Assembly (NCBI RefSeq): GCF_900155615.1
Contig: NZ_FUHT01000002.1
Location: 124,001-188,000 of the forward strand
Origin: Massiliimalia massiliensis
GTDB taxonomy: Bacteria > Bacillota > Clostridia > Oscillospirales > Ruminococcaceae
Direction of reading: 5' to 3'
Length of the DNA: 64,000 nucleotides
The notes under the pieces were generated by a model. That model was not told where the DNA came from. It made no database searches and was given only the letters and a program-made list of their open reading frames with translations. Numbering within the stretch: the stretch's first letter is position 1; every line of letters begins with the position of its first letter. Shown in pieces: positions 9,184-17,893 of this stretch. The position numbers and the translations under genes are program-made.

Positions 9184-10530
9184 TTGCTGGTTGATCAAAA
9201 GCTTCCCAATTCTGTTACTACCGCACTTTCCCACTTGGAAGAGAGAGGATTTGATGCCTATCTGGTAGGTGGATGCGTCCGGGATTCCCTTCTTGGGAAA
9301 CAGCCCGATGACTGGGATATCACTACCAACGCCTGGCCTGAAATGGTCAGGTCGGCTTTTTCGAATTATCCTGTAATTGACACTGGAATCCAGCACGGCA
9401 CTGTTACTGTTTTAATCGGCCATCTGCCTGTTGAGATTACCACCTACCGTATTGACGGCGCTTATTCCGACCACCGCCATCCTGATCTGGTACAGTTCAC
9501 GCCATCCCTGAGACAGGATTTGGCCAGACGTGACTTTACCGTCAACGCACTTGCCTGGTCTCCGTCAAGCGGTCTGATCGATTATTTTGGCGGGAAAACA
9601 GATTTGGAGCAGGGTGTGCTCCGCTGTGTAGGCGAACCGGAAAAGCGGTTTGAAGAGGATGCGCTCCGCATTTTGCGGGCTGTCCGCTTTGCCTCTGTTC
9701 TTGGCTTTTCTATCGAAGCCCATACTGCGGCAGCCATCCACGCCCAAAAAGAGAGCCTGCGCGAGATTCCCCCGGAGCGGATTCAAAAAGAGCTGGTAAA
9801 GCTGCTGTGCGGGAGGGATGTAGAAAACATCATCTTAAACTATTATGACGTTTTGTCCACTTTTATACCGCCTATTCAGAAAATGGCTGGTTTTGAACAG
9901 CATAATCCGCACCACATTTATTCTGTTTTGGAACATACCGCCAGGGCTGTAGCAAGCTGCCGGCCGGAGCCGGCTTTGCGCCTTGCCATGCTGTTTCATG
10001 ATATGGGAAAACCGGAACGCTTTTCTCTGGATCAGCGAGGAATCGGGCATTTTTACGGTCACGCCGGGCTCAGCGCCCAATATGCAAAACAGCTCCTGGA
10101 AAAATTAAGGTTTGACCGTGCAACGATTGAACTGGTTACAGCTCTTGTCAAATGGCATGACTCGGTCATTCCTTTGGAAAAGAAGGCGGTTAAACGCTGG
10201 CTGAACCGTCTTGGGAAAGAAAAGCTGGAGCTGCTTTTACAGGTCATGACAGCAGATACACTTGCTCTGGCACCAGAATACCACGCGAGAGCCACCGAAA
10301 TAGAACAGACCGGCTTCATGATCCGCAAGATTCTGGAGGAGCAGGAATGCTTTTCCCTAAAAGATCTTGCCATCAACGGACAGGATCTGATCGGAATCGG
10401 TATTCCGGAAGGAAAACAGGTTGGAGATATTCTCCAGTTACTTCTCACAGGGGTGATCGAGGAGAAGCTCCCAAATGAGCGGGAAGCCCTGCTCTATCAT
10501 GCCGATTGGTTAAAAGGCCATTCAAAGTAA
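9184..10530 (+). CDS. cca: CCA tRNA nucleotidyltransferase with HD domain
   Basis: About 448 aa. The class II nucleotidyltransferase head shows LVGGCVRDSLLG and the metal-binding DDWDITT. The RNA-binding neck contains RFEEDALRILRAVRFA, and a C-terminal HD domain has MLFHDMGKPE. It adds or repairs the 3' CCA of tRNAs; the HD part may give phosphatase or phosphodiesterase activity. The TTG at 9184 has SD GGGCGGG six bases ahead. An ATG at 9142 in the same frame lacks an SD and nearly coincides with the predicted transcript start. Confidence 0.9.
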   Translation: MLVDQKLPNSVTTALSHLEERGFDAYLVGGCVRDSLLGKQPDDWDITTNAWPEMVRSAFSNYPVIDTGIQHGTVTVLIGHLPVEITTYRIDGAYSDHRHPDLVQFTPSLRQDLARRDFTVNALAWSPSSGLIDYFGGKTDLEQGVLRCVGEPEKRFEEDALRILRAVRFASVLGFSIEAHTAAAIHAQKESLREIPPERIQKELVKLLCGRDVENIILNYYDVLSTFIPPIQKMAGFEQHNPHHIYSVLEHTARAVASCRPEPALRLAMLFHDMGKPERFSLDQRGIGHFYGHAGLSAQYAKQLLEKLRFDRATIELVTALVKWHDSVIPLEKKAVKRWLNRLGKEKLELLLQVMTADTLALAPEYHARATEIEQTGFMIRKILEEQECFSLKDLAINGQDLIGIGIPEGKQVGDILQLLLTGVIEEKLPNEREALLYHADWLKGHSK

Positions 10531-10547
10531 AAGCAAGCCCATTATGC

Positions 10548-10579
10548 AAACGGAGCTGACAAATATGTCAACTCCGTTT
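10548..10579. terminator. Terminator between cca and the convergent surface-protein gene
   Basis: AAACGGAG-C-TGACA pairs with TGTCA-A-CTCCGTTT around a 4-nt loop, followed by CTTTTCC. It overlaps the last codons of the convergent minus gene. Confidence 0.7.
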
Positions 10580-11854
10580 CTTTTCCGTATCGCCATCCTG
10601 AGTCTCCCCAGCTTCTTCGTGCCTATTTATCATTTTCTTGGTCACTACCAATGCTAACAGGATGATTACCACTGCGCCGGCCAGAATTCCGATCATAACA
10701 GGCTGTTGGATGGTAACGCCTGTATCCGCGGAAGAAGTAACATTCTCAAATGAATTCCCTGCATTCTCCAGATAGAACATAAGCTGGTAAGGATTTTTTT
10801 CATTTTTCAAGGCCGACAGCGCCAGAATTGCATTTTCTGTCGCGACCACATCGCTGTCGTCCAGACGCGCTTCTCCAAAGCCGCCGTCAACACGGGTAAA
10901 GCCCAGCAGCACCTCATCTATTGTTTCGCCCGACTTGACAAACCGCTCGTCATCCAAGGGAATATCCAGCGCAATCAAGGCAGTCAGCACCTTGGATACC
11001 GCAGTGGAGGACGTCTTGTTCCCGTCAAGATAAGTTCCATCCTCCTGCTGCATAGAGGCAAGGTAGGAAATCCCATTCTGAACAGCCAACTGGCAGGCCG
11101 GTTGATCCTGCCGATAATCTGCCAACGCCACCAAAGCCAGCGCTGTCTGGGTCGGCGTGCTATTCTGCTCCGGATAGGCTGAAAATCCGCCGTCCGCGTT
11201 TTGACGGGCAAGCAAAAGCTGCGTCAGGGAATCACGGGAATTGTGCGAATCCTTTTCCAGGCTGTACTGATTGCAGTCAAGCGCCAGAAGAGCATACGCT
11301 ATGGTATAAAGGCTTTCCTTCTCATAATACGCATACCTTTTTATAGGCTTAATCAAATTATTTCCAAGGATATTTTCCGCGTTATAGCCGCAAAAGGTAG
11401 TGTTCAAAATCGCATATTCTAAATCAAGGATATTTTCATACTCTTCGGTGAGAGAAACATCGGAAATATATTTAGTTACAAGCTGCGCGGGTGCAGGCTC
11501 TCCGGCCGTTCCCAAACAGAGGTACGATAATTTCCCCTGCTTTGAAATAGAAAGCCAGTCACAGGCCAGCGCAAGGGTTGCATCAAGTTCTTCCGTCCAA
11601 TATTCATTCGGGTTCTGGTTAATACCTTTCGACTCCGTAACATTAGCACCCGGCTGGATCACATCCTCCGAGGAACGCGCCATCGTGTCGGTACTGTCAT
11701 CGCCAGCTTCACTGGCACTGTCCTCCAGCTTTTCCGTCTCCCCCTCGGATGAAGACAGCTCATTAATATTGACTGCCCTCGCAGACGCAAAAATAGCCGC
11801 AAAAGGAACCATAAACAACAGGACAATCAAGAATGGTATGATTCTTAATTTCAC
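10568..11854 (-). CDS. Secreted, membrane-anchored prenyltransferase/squalene-oxidase-repeat protein
   Basis: About 428 aa. An N-terminal signal peptide (MKLRIIPFLIVLLF) is followed by a Ser/Glu-rich linker. An alpha/alpha-barrel of prenyltransferase-type repeats (about 95-370) has QNADGGFSA, QEDGTYL and DGGFGEA. A C-terminal membrane helix (IGILAGAVVIILLALVV) ends in a charged tail. The fold occurs in terpene cyclases and in cobalamin-binding or surface proteins. No DXDD cyclase motif is seen, so a binding or scaffold role is more likely than catalysis. A GTG start at 11854 has AGAAGGGG 8 nt ahead; the GTG at 11863 lies too close to it. Confidence 0.7.
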   Translation of the reverse strand: MKLRIIPFLIVLLFMVPFAAIFASARAVNINELSSSEGETEKLEDSASEAGDDSTDTMARSSEDVIQPGANVTESKGINQNPNEYWTEELDATLALACDWLSISKQGKLSYLCLGTAGEPAPAQLVTKYISDVSLTEEYENILDLEYAILNTTFCGYNAENILGNNLIKPIKRYAYYEKESLYTIAYALLALDCNQYSLEKDSHNSRDSLTQLLLARQNADGGFSAYPEQNSTPTQTALALVALADYRQDQPACQLAVQNGISYLASMQQEDGTYLDGNKTSSTAVSKVLTALIALDIPLDDERFVKSGETIDEVLLGFTRVDGGFGEARLDDSDVVATENAILALSALKNEKNPYQLMFYLENAGNSFENVTSSADTGVTIQQPVMIGILAGAVVIILLALVVTKKMINRHEEAGETQDGDTEKKRS

Positions 11855-11978
11855 CCTGGTCACCCCTTCTGCGGCTGTTTAGTCTATGTTTATATTATAC
11901 GCCATTTTTCTACAAAAATCTATTCAAATCTTTGACAAATTTTGTCTTTCAGTCTTATTACATTTAATCTAGAGATAG

Positions 11979-12007
11979 AAAAGCCTCCGGAAATACCGGA
12001 GGCTTTT
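11979..12007 (-). terminator. Terminator of the carboxyltransferase operon
   Basis: AAAAGCCTCCGG pairs with CCGGAGGCTTTT (12-bp perfect stem). On the minus strand it is followed by a T/C-rich tract, five bases after the stop of the 5S-like gene. Confidence 0.8.
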
Positions 12008-12011
12008 GTAA

Positions 12012-13409
12012 TTACACTGGATGAACCTGGCTTGCGGCATCTGCATGGGCAGAGTCAATACCAAGCTTTTTGTTCCTTCTGTTCTCAAAGAACTTTACAG
12101 CGACCTGGCCAAACTGTGCATAGCTCAGGACATCTTCTTCCTGTTCCATCCAATCCGCACATTCAGCACGCAGCTTATCAAGCTCCGGTTCCAGCAGATC
12201 AGCCGGACGGCAGTCAATCGGCTCTGCATCGCCAATAATTTTCTTTCTGAATTCAGGATCGATTTTTACCGGGGTTCTTCCGTATTCTCCCCGTACCAGA
12301 CCTTTAAATTCTTTGGTAACCATTTTATAACGTTCGCCCATGATTACATTGAATACAGCCTGAGTCCCAACGATCTGGGAGGTCGGGGTAACCAGCGGAG
12401 GCATGCCCGCGTCCGCGCGTACTCGCGGTACTTCCTGCAGTACTTCAGTGAGCTGGTCCTCTTTCCCGGCCTGTTTCAGCTGAGAGAGGAGGTTGGAAAG
12501 CATTCCGCCCGGAACCTGGTAAATCAATGCATTTGCATCCGTTGCGAGCATCTTCGGATCCAGCAGGCCGGAATCGAGATATTTCTGTCTCAGAGTCATG
12601 AAATAATCACGGATTTCGTTGAGCAGCACCAGGTCAAGGCCGGTATCATATTCCGTTCCACGGAATGCGGCTACCATGGATTCCGTCGGCGCATGGGAGG
12701 TGCCCAGAGCCAAGGGACTCATCGCGGTGTCAATGATATCGACACCCGCTTCTACACCCTTGAGCAGGCACATAGAAGCCAGGCCGGAGGTATAGTGCGT
12801 GTGCAGCTGCAGCGGAAGGTCAACTTTAGATTTAATCGCCTTCGTCAGCTCCGCGGCCTTATAAGGGGTCAGCAAAGCAGCCATATCTTTAATACAGATG
12901 GAATCAGCTCCCGCATCGCGGATCTGCTTTGCATAGTCAACATAATACTCATCGGTAAAGGTTTCGCCCAGGGTATAGGAAATCGCAACCTGCGCGTGCG
13001 CGCCTTCCTTTTTCGCCGCTTTGATTGCGGTTTCCAGGTTCCGGATATCATTGAGCGCGTCAAAGATACGGATGATGTCGATTCCGTTTGCAACAGATTT
13101 CTGAACAAAATATTCCAGGACATCGTCAGCATAGTGGCGATAGCCCAGCATATTCTGCCCTCTAAAGAGCATCTGCAGCTTGGTGTTCGGCATTTCCCTT
13201 CTGATAATACGCAGTCTTTCCCACGGATCCTCATCCAGGAATCTCAAGCAACTGTCAAACGTAGCTCCGCCCCAGACTTCAGCGGAATAATATCCCACCT
13301 TATCCATTTTTGATAAGATCGGAAGCATTTCGTCGATGGTCATACGGGTTGCAATCAGAGACTGATGAGCATCACGCAAGACGGTTTCAGTAATTTTCAC
13401 TTTTCCCAT
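12012..13409 (-). CDS. oadA: Pyruvate/oxaloacetate carboxyltransferase (OadA / transcarboxylase 5S-like)
   Basis: 465 aa. A TIM-barrel HMGL-like carboxyltransferase with TVLRDAHQS (metal-binding Asp), the carbamylated-lysine motif CIKDMAALL and the metal-binding HxH in QLHTHYTSG. It ends without a biotin domain; the biotin carrier is the separate gene just upstream. The domain moves CO2 between pyruvate/oxaloacetate and carboxybiotin. Together with the next two genes the set equals the 12S-1.3S-5S composition of methylmalonyl-CoA:pyruvate transcarboxylase; alternatively it serves an OadB decarboxylase encoded elsewhere. Good SD (AAGGAGGAT). Confidence 0.85.
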   Translation of the reverse strand: MGKVKITETVLRDAHQSLIATRMTIDEMLPILSKMDKVGYYSAEVWGGATFDSCLRFLDEDPWERLRIIRREMPNTKLQMLFRGQNMLGYRHYADDVLEYFVQKSVANGIDIIRIFDALNDIRNLETAIKAAKKEGAHAQVAISYTLGETFTDEYYVDYAKQIRDAGADSICIKDMAALLTPYKAAELTKAIKSKVDLPLQLHTHYTSGLASMCLLKGVEAGVDIIDTAMSPLALGTSHAPTESMVAAFRGTEYDTGLDLVLLNEIRDYFMTLRQKYLDSGLLDPKMLATDANALIYQVPGGMLSNLLSQLKQAGKEDQLTEVLQEVPRVRADAGMPPLVTPTSQIVGTQAVFNVIMGERYKMVTKEFKGLVRGEYGRTPVKIDPEFRKKIIGDAEPIDCRPADLLEPELDKLRAECADWMEQEEDVLSYAQFGQVAVKFFENRRNKKLGIDSAHADAASQVHPV

Positions 13410-13430
13410 CTTTCAGTATCCTCCTTTGGA

Positions 13431-13829
13431 TTAGCCGATTGTGGCTAAGGTCTGGTTCGTTTCCACACTGTCGCCGGCTTTTGCAACGATAGAGGTAACT
13501 GTTCCGTCACATGGAGCGACAATGTCGTTTTCCATCTTCATTGCTTCCAAAACCATGATGACCTGTCCTTCTTTGACCACATCGCCGACATTTGCTTTCA
13601 GACTCATGATGGTGCCTGGCATCGGTGCGTTCACCTTTGTGCCAGCGCCTGCGGCAGGAGCTGGTGCCGGAGCAGCAGGTGCAGGTTCAGCGACAGGCGC
13701 CGGAGCCGGAGCAGCGGGTGCAGGCGCGGCGGCAGGTGCCGGAGCAGCTACAGGAGCTGCGCCTGCAGCAGTTTCTTCTACAGCAACATTATATTGTTTC
13801 CCATTTACAGTTACACTAAAGTTTCTCAT
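13431..13829 (-). CDS. Biotin carboxyl carrier protein with Ala-Pro linker
   Basis: 132 aa. Short N-terminal part (RNFSVTVNGKQYNV), an Ala/Pro hinge (about residues 22-65), then a biotinyl domain with the canonical EAMKMEND whose lysine receives biotin. This is the OadC/MmdC/1.3S class. It carries CO2 between the two flanking carboxyltransferases. SD AGGAGG is well spaced; the downstream 5S-like gene starts 21 bp on. Confidence 0.92.
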   Translation of the reverse strand: MRNFSVTVNGKQYNVAVEETAAGAAPVAAPAPAAAPAPAAPAPAPVAEPAPAAPAPAPAAGAGTKVNAPMPGTIMSLKANVGDVVKEGQVIMVLEAMKMENDIVAPCDGTVTSIVAKAGDSVETNQTLATIG

Positions 13830-13869
13830 GGTTATTTCCTCCTTATAATCAATCCTGACTCAAACTCAA

Positions 13870-15303
13870 TTAGAGCGGCATAATAGAATGTTTTTTGGGC
13901 AGATTGCTGACCCGTTTTCCTGCCAGCATTTCCATTGCATGGATAATCGCAGCACGGGTATCCTCCGGCGCGATTACGTCATCTACATAACCATTTTCAG
14001 CCGCTTTGAAAGCGCCTGCAGTGGTATTGACATATTCATCGATCAGTTCCTGCTTGGACTGTTCCAGATCGGTTGTTCCTTTTAATTTGTCGTGTGACAA
14101 AAATTCTACCGTTGCTTCGAGGCCCATTGCCGAGATCACCGCGGTCGGCCAGGCATAAGTAACGTCGGTATTCGCATTCGAAGCAAAGGCCATATAAGCG
14201 GCACCGATAGCCTGTCCGCAGATCACTGTGATTTTGGCTGTAGTAGCTTCCGCATAGGCATGAGCCAGTCTTGCGCTCTTTCTGATCAGCACCGGGCAAG
14301 CGGTGACTTTAAATCCTTTGGTATTCACGAGGGTTACAACAGGAATATTGAATGCATCGCAGACACGGATCAGGCGGGTTGCCTTATCACAGGCGTCAAT
14401 ATCCAGCTCTCCATTGCTTTCGTTGTTTGCAATAAATCCAACAGCCGCTCCCGAGACCGTTGCAAGTGCGGCGACAATCCCAGTCCCAAAATCAGCCTGA
14501 AGCTCTACTACGCTGTCAGCGTCGGCAACTGCTTCTACCAAAGATTTCGCACACATGCTGTCAATATCGGCATAGGCTTTTGCAATCAACTGAGCCGCTT
14601 GAGCATTTTCGGCAGTTTCAAACAACGGAGCCGGAGCCAGGTTGTTCTGCGGGAACATAGTGACGATCCTTCTCACTTCTTCCAATGCCGCGTCATCATC
14701 ATCGGCAATCAGCGAGGCAATCCCTGCTTTTGCAGCAAAGTCTGCGGTACCAGCGTCTTTATCCTCACCTTTTGCATTGGTGACGAACGGAGCATTTAAG
14801 AACAATTCCGCCTCTTTCGTCATCACCAGGAAATCCGCGCCGCAGGCCAGCATTGCAGAGGTACCGGCACAGGTGCCAAGAACTGCCGCAATCTGAGGAA
14901 CGACACCGGATACCATACTAGTTTTCGCAAGGATTTCTCCGTAAGCATCCAGCATTTCATTTGCTTCGGTCAGCTTTGCTCCATTGGAATCAAAGATACC
15001 AACCACCGGACAGCCGGTCTTAACCGCCAGGTCATAGAGCTTGCTGATCTTTTTGGCATGCGCCTTGGTAATCGCACCGCCAGCCGCCGTTACATCCTGG
15101 GAATAAGCGTATACAAAGCTGTCCCCAACATAGCCGTACCCTGTAACAACACCGCAAAGATCTTCCCCGATCCCCGCAAAGGCATCCAGCTCCACAAATG
15201 TGTCGGCATCAAACAATGCCATAAGCCTTTTTCTCGCAGGAGTATCCTGAGAAGTTTTTTCAACGTACTCAGCAAGCTGATTCATCTTGCTTTCAGGATT
15301 CAT
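13870..15303 (-). CDS. Acyl-CoA carboxyltransferase subunit (MmdA / 12S-like)
   Basis: About 477 aa. A crotonase-fold carboxyltransferase of the PccB/MmdA class. Oxyanion-hole-type glycine regions are seen around AAVLGTCAGTSAML and VICGQAIGAAYMAFA. It is somewhat shorter and more divergent than typical MmdA (about 510 aa). It would exchange CO2 between carboxybiotin and an acyl-CoA. First gene of the operon. The strong SD GGAGGAATT favours ATG at 15303 or 15306; an ATG at 15330 lies upstream of the SD. Substrate (methylmalonyl-, malonyl- or glutaconyl-CoA) cannot be told. Confidence 0.8.
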   Translation of the reverse strand: MNPESKMNQLAEYVEKTSQDTPARKRLMALFDADTFVELDAFAGIGEDLCGVVTGYGYVGDSFVYAYSQDVTAAGGAITKAHAKKISKLYDLAVKTGCPVVGIFDSNGAKLTEANEMLDAYGEILAKTSMVSGVVPQIAAVLGTCAGTSAMLACGADFLVMTKEAELFLNAPFVTNAKGEDKDAGTADFAAKAGIASLIADDDDAALEEVRRIVTMFPQNNLAPAPLFETAENAQAAQLIAKAYADIDSMCAKSLVEAVADADSVVELQADFGTGIVAALATVSGAAVGFIANNESNGELDIDACDKATRLIRVCDAFNIPVVTLVNTKGFKVTACPVLIRKSARLAHAYAEATTAKITVICGQAIGAAYMAFASNANTDVTYAWPTAVISAMGLEATVEFLSHDKLKGTTDLEQSKQELIDEYVNTTAGAFKAAENGYVDDVIAPEDTRAAIIHAMEMLAGKRVSNLPKKHSIMPL

Positions 15304-15387
15304 CATAATTCCTCCGTTTCTCCCCGACATGGATTTTCTTTCAAATCCCCATCTGTACTATTGACTTAACTAAAATAAAAACAGCAT

Positions 15388-15399
15388 TTCCAATTGGAA
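15388..15399. promoter_or_regulatory. Palindrome TTCCAATTGGAA in the carboxyltransferase operon leader
   Basis: A perfect 12-bp palindrome about 27-38 bases downstream of the expected transcription start, a typical repressor position. The regulator is unknown. Confidence 0.45.
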
Positions 15400-15432
15400 T
15401 TTCATGCCATTTCAAAAAGTTCTCCAGTTTTT

Positions 15433-15461
15433 ATTATACACATATCCCCTAAAAATAACAA
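15433..15461 (-). promoter_or_regulatory. Promoter of the carboxyltransferase operon
   Basis: On the minus strand TTGTTA (15456-15461), a 17-bp spacer and TATAAT (15433-15438). It lies just downstream of the preceding gene's stop codon. Confidence 0.7.
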
Positions 15462-15469
15462 GCGGCAAC

Positions 15470-15835
15470 TCAGCAGCCTGCGCAATTTTTGCACTTATGA
15501 ATGATTTTTGTTAAGGAATTAACACAAAAACCATCGTCCTGCACAAAACCCAGGCGGACAAGCATTTCATGATCAATTTTTCGGTCAAAAACAGCCTTGT
15601 CAATCCCCAATTCCAGCATATTGGCAAAGACCGCCCGTACCAGTCCGTCAAAGATATCCTGTTCTACACTGGATACATTGACAATCTCGCCGCAATCGCC
15701 TTTGATATTATAAAGACAGCTTGCCTTGATCTCCTTTTTCTCTACACAAACATAAGCGAACTTTGCCTGTGTGCTGTAAATCCTGTTCAGCCGTTCCAGC
15801 GTGGAGGGCTCGGTCACTGGGAGTAACTGTATCAT
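15470..15835 (-). CDS. Small GNAT-like protein with C-terminal CxxCxxC tail
   Basis: About 121 aa. The order of predicted strands and helices and the segment EMLVRLGFVQDD resemble a minimal N-acetyltransferase (GNAT) fold, but no clear acetyl-CoA loop (R/Q-x-x-G-x-G/A) is visible. The protein ends with KCKNCAGC, a CxxCxxC cluster that might bind metal. ATG at 15835 has SD AAAGGA nine bases ahead; the ATG at 15844 directly abuts it. Function unknown. Confidence 0.6.
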   Translation of the reverse strand: MIQLLPVTEPSTLERLNRIYSTQAKFAYVCVEKKEIKASCLYNIKGDCGEIVNVSSVEQDIFDGLVRAVFANMLELGIDKAVFDRKIDHEMLVRLGFVQDDGFCVNSLTKIIHKCKNCAGC

Positions 15836-15868
15836 CGCTGACATTCCTTTCTCTTTGATATAAATTTA

Positions 15869-15886
15869 GGCCGGCGTTTGCCGGCC
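15869..15886 (-). terminator. Weak terminator after rluB
   Basis: GGCCGGC-GTTT-GCCGGCC, a 7-bp GC stem directly past the rluB stop, with only TAAATTTAT after it on the minus strand. Confidence 0.5.
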
Positions 15887-15894
15887 CCAGGGTT

Positions 15895-16638
15895 TTATCT
15901 GCTCTTGACAGGCTTCTTCACGGCCGAACGGATCGCTTTCAGTTCCTCTGCCGACAGCTCCCGGCAGGTTCCCGGCTTGAGCATCCCAAGCTTCAACGGC
16001 CCAAACGCCACTCGTTTTAACCGCGCAACCTCTAACCCGACCGCCTCGCACATCTTCCGTACCTGGCGGTTCCGGCCTTCCCGGATCACTAATTCCATCA
16101 CTACCCGGCCCTGCTCCTTAGCCAGCACCCTAACCTCGGCCGGAGCGGTCTTTCTTCCGTCAATATAAACTCCTTCCGAAAGCTTTACCGCCTGTTCATC
16201 ATTGATATCCGGCCGCACCGTCACCCGATAGGTTTTGGAAACACTGCGGGAGGGATGCATCATATCATTTGCAAAATTCCCGTCCGAAGTAAAGAGGAGC
16301 AGCCCCTCTGTATTCAGGTCAAGCCGCCCGACGGGATAAACCCTCACCTGGGTTTCCGGCAAAAGCTCTGTAACGCATCGGCGGCCCCGGTCGTCACTCA
16401 TTGAGGTAATGTATCCCCTCGGCTTATTCATCATAAGGTAAACATGCTGCTTTTTCCGGCTGTAGTACAGCCGTTCCCCATCAATGGTGATCAAATCCTT
16501 CATTGGATCGATCTTCTGTCCGATCAGGGCCGGATGTCCGTTAACCTTCACCCGCTTCTGCCCAATTAGTTCTTCTGCCTTTCTTCGCGAACAGAACCCG
16601 ATATCCGCAATTACTTTCTGAATCCTGATTTTTTCCAT
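15895..16638 (-). CDS. rluB: 23S rRNA pseudouridine synthase, RsuA/RluB family
   Basis: 247 aa. An N-terminal S4 RNA-binding domain (residues 1-60) precedes the synthase core with the catalytic aspartate in GRLDLNTEGLLL and RNRQVRKM towards the end. RluB modifies 23S rRNA in helix 80. It is the last gene of the seven-gene minus-strand cluster, 28 bp after dacF. The cluster order matches other clostridia. Confidence 0.9.
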   Translation of the reverse strand: MEKIRIQKVIADIGFCSRRKAEELIGQKRVKVNGHPALIGQKIDPMKDLITIDGERLYYSRKKQHVYLMMNKPRGYITSMSDDRGRRCVTELLPETQVRVYPVGRLDLNTEGLLLFTSDGNFANDMMHPSRSVSKTYRVTVRPDINDEQAVKLSEGVYIDGRKTAPAEVRVLAKEQGRVVMELVIREGRNRQVRKMCEAVGLEVARLKRVAFGPLKLGMLKPGTCRELSAEELKAIRSAVKKPVKSR

Positions 16639-16666
16639 TTCTTTCTTCCTTTCGCCTAATATCCCA

Positions 16667-17842
16667 TCAGTCGTTCCTGTTCTGTTCCAGCATGGAAGCC
16701 CATTTCCGGAACCAGGCCTTTATCCGATCGGTAAAGCTCAGCTCCACCTCCGTCACCCTGCGCTCTATGCTTTCGCCTGCTGTCAGAGGGACTTCTGCCA
16801 GGACTGTGTCTCCCGATTGATAACAAATTTTTCCGACCACATCCCCCTGCTCAATCGGAGCATAGCAGAACTGCCGGATCAATACCTTTGATTCGATCTT
16901 TTTTTCTTCTCCTAAAAACGAAACTGAAACCTCTTCCGGCGCGCTCACGGTAACCTGATTTGCTTCTCCGCCTACCACATCAAGCTTCATGCCATCTGTA
17001 TCAGGTGTCAGCTTCACCTCTTTGATCAGTGAAAAACCATAGTCAAAGAGATTTGCATGGTCAGTCCAGTCGTTCGGGTCGTTCAGCGTGACGCAGATCA
17101 GCGTCACTCCATCCCGCTCCGCCGCCGAAACCAAACAGCGCCCCGCCGTTTTAGTAAAGCCGGTTTTCACACCGATGCAACCATCGTAATAGGACAGCAG
17201 CCGATTATGGTTGGAAAGCCACCGGTCAAACGGCGGATCACCAAAGGTAAGCTTTGTTTTCCGGCTGCTGCACAGCTCCCGGAAGGAATCATTTTTCAGT
17301 GCTTCCCTAGCCAGCAGAGCCATATCGTATGCAGTAGAATAGTGCTCCTCGTCATGAAGCCCGCTCGGCGTAACAAAATGGGTATTCCTCATCCCGATTT
17401 CCTCGGCCCGGCGGTTCATCACTTCCGAAAACGCCGGAATAGAACCGGAAATCCGAACGGCCGCGGCGTTTGCCGCATCATTGCCGGACGAGAGCAGCAT
17501 CCCGCCGGCCAACGCACGGAGCGATACCTGATCGCCCTCGGTCAAGCCCATAGACGAGCCTTCTACCCGGATTGCTTCTGCATCCACCTCGAAATATGTA
17601 TCCAGGTCTGCCTGTTCCAGCGTCAAAAGCGCAGTCATAATCTTGGTTGTACTAGCCATCGGCAGCTTTTCGTTCTCATTTTTAGAAAGAATTACAGACC
17701 CTGTGCTGGCATCCATCAGCAAATAAGCCTGTGCAGACGCAGCAAAGCTGTCAGCAGATACCCCTTCTACCATGGTGGAACTGCTGACAAGCCCTATCAC
17801 TGCCGCCAGACATACCGAAAACCAGCTTGCTATTTTTTTCAA
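16667..17842 (-). CDS. dacF: D-alanyl-D-alanine carboxypeptidase (PBP5/DacF, peptidase S11)
   Basis: About 391 aa. Signal peptide, then the serine DD-peptidase motifs STTK (nucleophile Ser about 64), SGN and KTG (GVKTGFTKTAG), a C-terminal beta domain and an amphipathic anchor (RIKAWFRKWASML). It trims the terminal D-Ala from peptidoglycan stem peptides; next to ytfJ it is probably the sporulation-associated paralogue. TTG start at 17842 is preceded by AGGTGA at good distance; a TTG at 17848 is too near. Confidence 0.88.
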   Translation of the reverse strand: MKKIASWFSVCLAAVIGLVSSSTMVEGVSADSFAASAQAYLLMDASTGSVILSKNENEKLPMASTTKIMTALLTLEQADLDTYFEVDAEAIRVEGSSMGLTEGDQVSLRALAGGMLLSSGNDAANAAAVRISGSIPAFSEVMNRRAEEIGMRNTHFVTPSGLHDEEHYSTAYDMALLAREALKNDSFRELCSSRKTKLTFGDPPFDRWLSNHNRLLSYYDGCIGVKTGFTKTAGRCLVSAAERDGVTLICVTLNDPNDWTDHANLFDYGFSLIKEVKLTPDTDGMKLDVVGGEANQVTVSAPEEVSVSFLGEEKKIESKVLIRQFCYAPIEQGDVVGKICYQSGDTVLAEVPLTAGESIERRVTEVELSFTDRIKAWFRKWASMLEQNRND

Positions 17843-17893
17843 ATCCAATCACCTGCCCGTTTTATTGTATGCGGACAGTGAGATGATTAGAAA

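Noticed and set aside
12021-13313. 430-codon open frame on the plus strand opposite oadA
   Set aside because: It is the mirror of a strongly conserved gene, has no SD and no recognisable protein features; such long antisense frames arise from codon bias.
14260-14799. 179-codon frame opposite the 12S-like gene
   Set aside because: Antisense shadow with cysteine/serine-rich, unprotein-like composition.
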